DNA of 64,000 bases. Origin: DAOPXV01 sp964551445 (GTDB lineage Bacteria; Muiribacteriota; UBA9980). Location: assembly GCA_964551445.1 (NCBI GenBank), contig CAZKCG010000013.1:1-64000 (forward strand), read 5' to 3'. Shown one piece after another: positions 62,401-64,000 of the stretch; within the stretch, counting starts at the first letter, position 1; each line of letters opens with the position of its first letter. Both the position numbers and the translations under genes were made by a program. Below the pieces are notes generated by a model that saw only the letters and a list, made by a program, of their open reading frames with translations, was not told the DNA's origin and did no database searches.

Positions 62401-63222
62401 TTATTTCATGTCGGGGGTCTTGAAGTCGGAGTTTCCGGCATTGGGAGCCTTGAAATCGGATTTTCCGGTATCGGCCTTTAAAAAAGTCTTCATCGCGGTG
62501 TCCGATTTAGGATAAGCCTTTTTCAGCGAATCGCCGATATCGGGGAAAGCTTTGAAATAAAGCTGGGCGTTGACGGCGAGCATGGCGTTTTGGGCTTTGG
62601 CTTCCTGTACCGCGTCACCTGTTTTTTTGTAAATGTCGGTTAAATAACCCAGTGCTAGCGATCTTAAATAAATATTGGTCGATTTGTCGGCGAGGTTCGC
62701 GAATAATTCGGCGGCTTCTTTATATCTGCCTTTTTTGTAGAGGTCTGAGGCCTGAAGGAATACCGGGTGTTGTTCCGCCTGCTGCATCAGCGGCACCATG
62801 GCGGTGTTGAAACCGCTTGCGTCTATCATGGGCTTGATATTGGCGTCAAAAAACTCATTGTAAGCGGACTGTTTCATCGGCTCGAGGGGCGTGAGCGTCG
62901 ATTTGTAATATTCGCCGTCATCCCATGTGAAGTTATTGAGACCCGCCACGGCTTTTATATGGGACGCCTTGTTTTTAGCCGGAACGCGGCTTTTTCCGCC
63001 GAAAAGCGGTCCGTTGTCGATATTTGAGTAACTGCTCGAATCGGAGGTCGTTTTAGATGAAGCGTTTTTGACCTTTTTATTGAACGAAAAACCGTCCGAC
63101 GATCTTTTTGAAGACCGGCTTGAAGAACTGTCTGAACCGCCATAAAGAAAATAGATCACCGCCGCGATGATTATGAGCAGAAGTATTATTAATAGCCATT
63201 TAAGGCCGCCGTTTTCTTCCAT
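62401..63222 (-). CDS. membrane-anchored helical-repeat protein, first gene of the pseudopilin operon
   Basis: 273 residues; GGAG precedes ATG 63222. A short N-terminus, one membrane helix (about 9-27), then a long Ser/Lys-rich linker (about 29-85). A TPR-like pair is visible at about 155-225 (YKKGRYKEAAELFANLADKS, YLTDIYKKTGDAVQEAKAQNAMLAV). The tail repeats KSDFKAPN / NSDFKTPDMK. It may be an assembly factor for the pseudopilins (inference). Confidence 0.65.
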   Translation of the reverse strand: MEENGGLKWLLIILLLIIIAAVIYFLYGGSDSSSSRSSKRSSDGFSFNKKVKNASSKTTSDSSSYSNIDNGPLFGGKSRVPAKNKASHIKAVAGLNNFTWDDGEYYKSTLTPLEPMKQSAYNEFFDANIKPMIDASGFNTAMVPLMQQAEQHPVFLQASDLYKKGRYKEAAELFANLADKSTNIYLRSLALGYLTDIYKKTGDAVQEAKAQNAMLAVNAQLYFKAFPDIGDSLKKAYPKSDTAMKTFLKADTGKSDFKAPNAGNSDFKTPDMK

Positions 63223-63235
63223 TTATAAAGCTCCG

Positions 63236-63282
63236 TAAAAATAAAATAGCGTCTAATTTTATTATAACAAATAAATGACGCT
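63236..63282 (-). terminator. candidate terminator after polC
   Basis: On the minus strand AGCGTC (63282-63277) pairs with GACGCT (63253-63248), with an inner TTTATT/AATAAA pair, and is followed by the T-rich ATTTTATTTTTA. It overlaps the promoter of the pseudopilin operon. Confidence 0.5.
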
Positions 63283-63289
63283 TTGTCAG
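63261..63289 (-). promoter_or_regulatory. promoter of the pseudopilin operon
   Basis: On the minus strand CTGACA (63289-63284), 17-nt spacer, TATAAT (63266-63261). Expected start near 63254, leader about 32 nt to ATG 63222. Confidence 0.75.
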
Positions 63290-63291
63290 TA

Positions 63292-64000
63292 TCATTCAAA
63301 AAAAACTAACTGATCGGTCTGCGGAAGCGCCTTGAGAGTTCCCATGGTCGATAGAACTTCTATTACGTTTTTCGAGGCTTTTGTCCTGTCCTTGAAATCT
63401 TCTATGGATACGAAATCGGATTTCTGGGCTTCCTCGAAAATTTTATGAGCGACCACGCCGCCAAGTCCCTGCACCGAGTTGAACGGGCATATCAGGCCGT
63501 CGTTGGTTTCTTTATTTATGGTGAAGTTGAAAGCCTTTGATCTATAAAGATCGACGGGATAAAATTTTATGCCGCGCGCCATGGCTTCCAGCACGACCTC
63601 CATTATCACGTATTGTTCGTTCTCTTTGGCCGTCGCTTCCTTGCCTTTCGCTTTCGTGTCGTTCATGGTGTTTGCGACATATTCACGGCCTTTTAAAACC
63701 GTACCCGCGTCGAACGCGGAGAGACCTTTCGTCGAAAAATATGTCGCGTAAAAAGCGAGCGGATGGTTGACCTTGAAATAGGCTATTCGAAAGGCCATCA
63801 TGACATAAGCCGCAGCGTGGGCTTTCGGGAACATATATTTTATCTTGTTGCACGAATCGATATACCACTGTGGTATATTGTGTTTCTGCATTTCGGCGAC
63901 CATATCCGGTTTCAGGCCCTTTCCTTTTCTGACGTTCTCCATTATGTTAAACGAGAGAAGCGGCGGCATGCCGTGTTCCAGAAGATAGTTGATTATGTCG
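63292..64000 (-). CDS. polC: DNA polymerase III PolC-type alpha subunit, C-terminal part
   Basis: Open to the right window edge, so only about the last 236 codons are seen; the frame reads upstream through DIINYLLEHGMPP without a stop. The segment MENVRKGKGL, the IKYMFPKAHAAAYVMMAFRIAYFKVNHPLAFYATYF block and the helix-hairpin-helix-like FNSVQGLGGVVAHKIFEEA are characteristic of PolC of Firmicutes, Thermotogae and a few other phyla, as opposed to DnaE. It is the replicative polymerase. The stop at 63292-63294 is followed by a candidate terminator that also houses the pseudopilin promoter. Confidence 0.93.
   Translation of the reverse strand, partial: DIINYLLEHGMPPLLSFNIMENVRKGKGLKPDMVAEMQKHNIPQWYIDSCNKIKYMFPKAHAAAYVMMAFRIAYFKVNHPLAFYATYFSTKGLSAFDAGTVLKGREYVANTMNDTKAKGKEATAKENEQYVIMEVVLEAMARGIKFYPVDLYRSKAFNFTINKETNDGLICPFNSVQGLGGVVAHKIFEEAQKSDFVSIEDFKDRTKASKNVIEVLSTMGTLKALPQTDQLVFFE

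Overview
The window is a chromosomal segment of an uncultured-looking, deep-branching diderm bacterium. The evidence for this is mixed. A Gram-positive-type DNA polymerase PolC (right edge) and a PASTA-bearing division transpeptidase sit beside an AsmA-like envelope protein, lipoproteins, a MurE with the meso-diaminopimelate motif DNPR, and a pseudopilin operon. Together with giant TPR proteins and very large PAS/GAF signalling proteins, this fits lineages such as Riflebacteria or Wallbacteria, but that placement is inference only. No phage, insertion sequence, integrase or CRISPR array was seen.

Layout. 1-4101 (-) is the N-terminal part of a giant repeat lipoprotein, followed by a secreted HExxH metalloprotease (4276-5649, -). 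A divergent, AT-rich intergenic region drives an envelope operon (6013-16663, +): a VIT-vWA protein, a 2137-residue secreted TPR protein overlapping it, a secreted protein of unknown function and a DsrE/YedF-like protein. A Val-Asp-Phe-Cys tRNA operon with a consensus promoter follows (16947-17384). Next come a single-domain sigma-54 activator, MltG, and an SNase-winged-helix fusion. They converge on an HU gene, a hybrid histidine kinase whose ATPase domain looks dead, and a PAS-GAF sigma-54 activator (20492-25289, -). A sigma-54-type promoter lies between the last two.

The division and cell wall (dcw) cluster fills 25610-41216 (+): rsmH, ftsL-like, ftsI/PBP2, murE, murF, mraY, an RsbW-type anti-sigma kinase, murD, ftsW, terminator, murC, ftsQ, ftsA, ftsZ, terminator. 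mraZ, murG, murB and ddl are absent from it, and rsmH looks leaderless. After it come a radical SAM protein, a secreted protein, an adenosine-kinase-like sugar kinase, an AsmA-like protein, a MoxR ATPase overlapping a TraB/DUF5682-like protein, a two-propeller secreted sensor-like protein, and uridine kinase (41312-52269, +).

The right end is on the minus strand: a 1754-residue CheB-CheR-PAS-GAF-kinase-receiver protein (52300-57564), then a four-gene pseudopilin operon (63222 to 57754) with its own promoter and terminator, and the 3' end of polC.

The most interesting points are: the VIT-vWA/TPR and MoxR/TraB-like operons as possible uncharacterised envelope systems; the SNase-winged-helix fusion; an RsbW-like kinase embedded in dcw; the sigma-54 circuit around a pseudo-kinase; and a 23-bp promoter block shared by two distant signalling genes.
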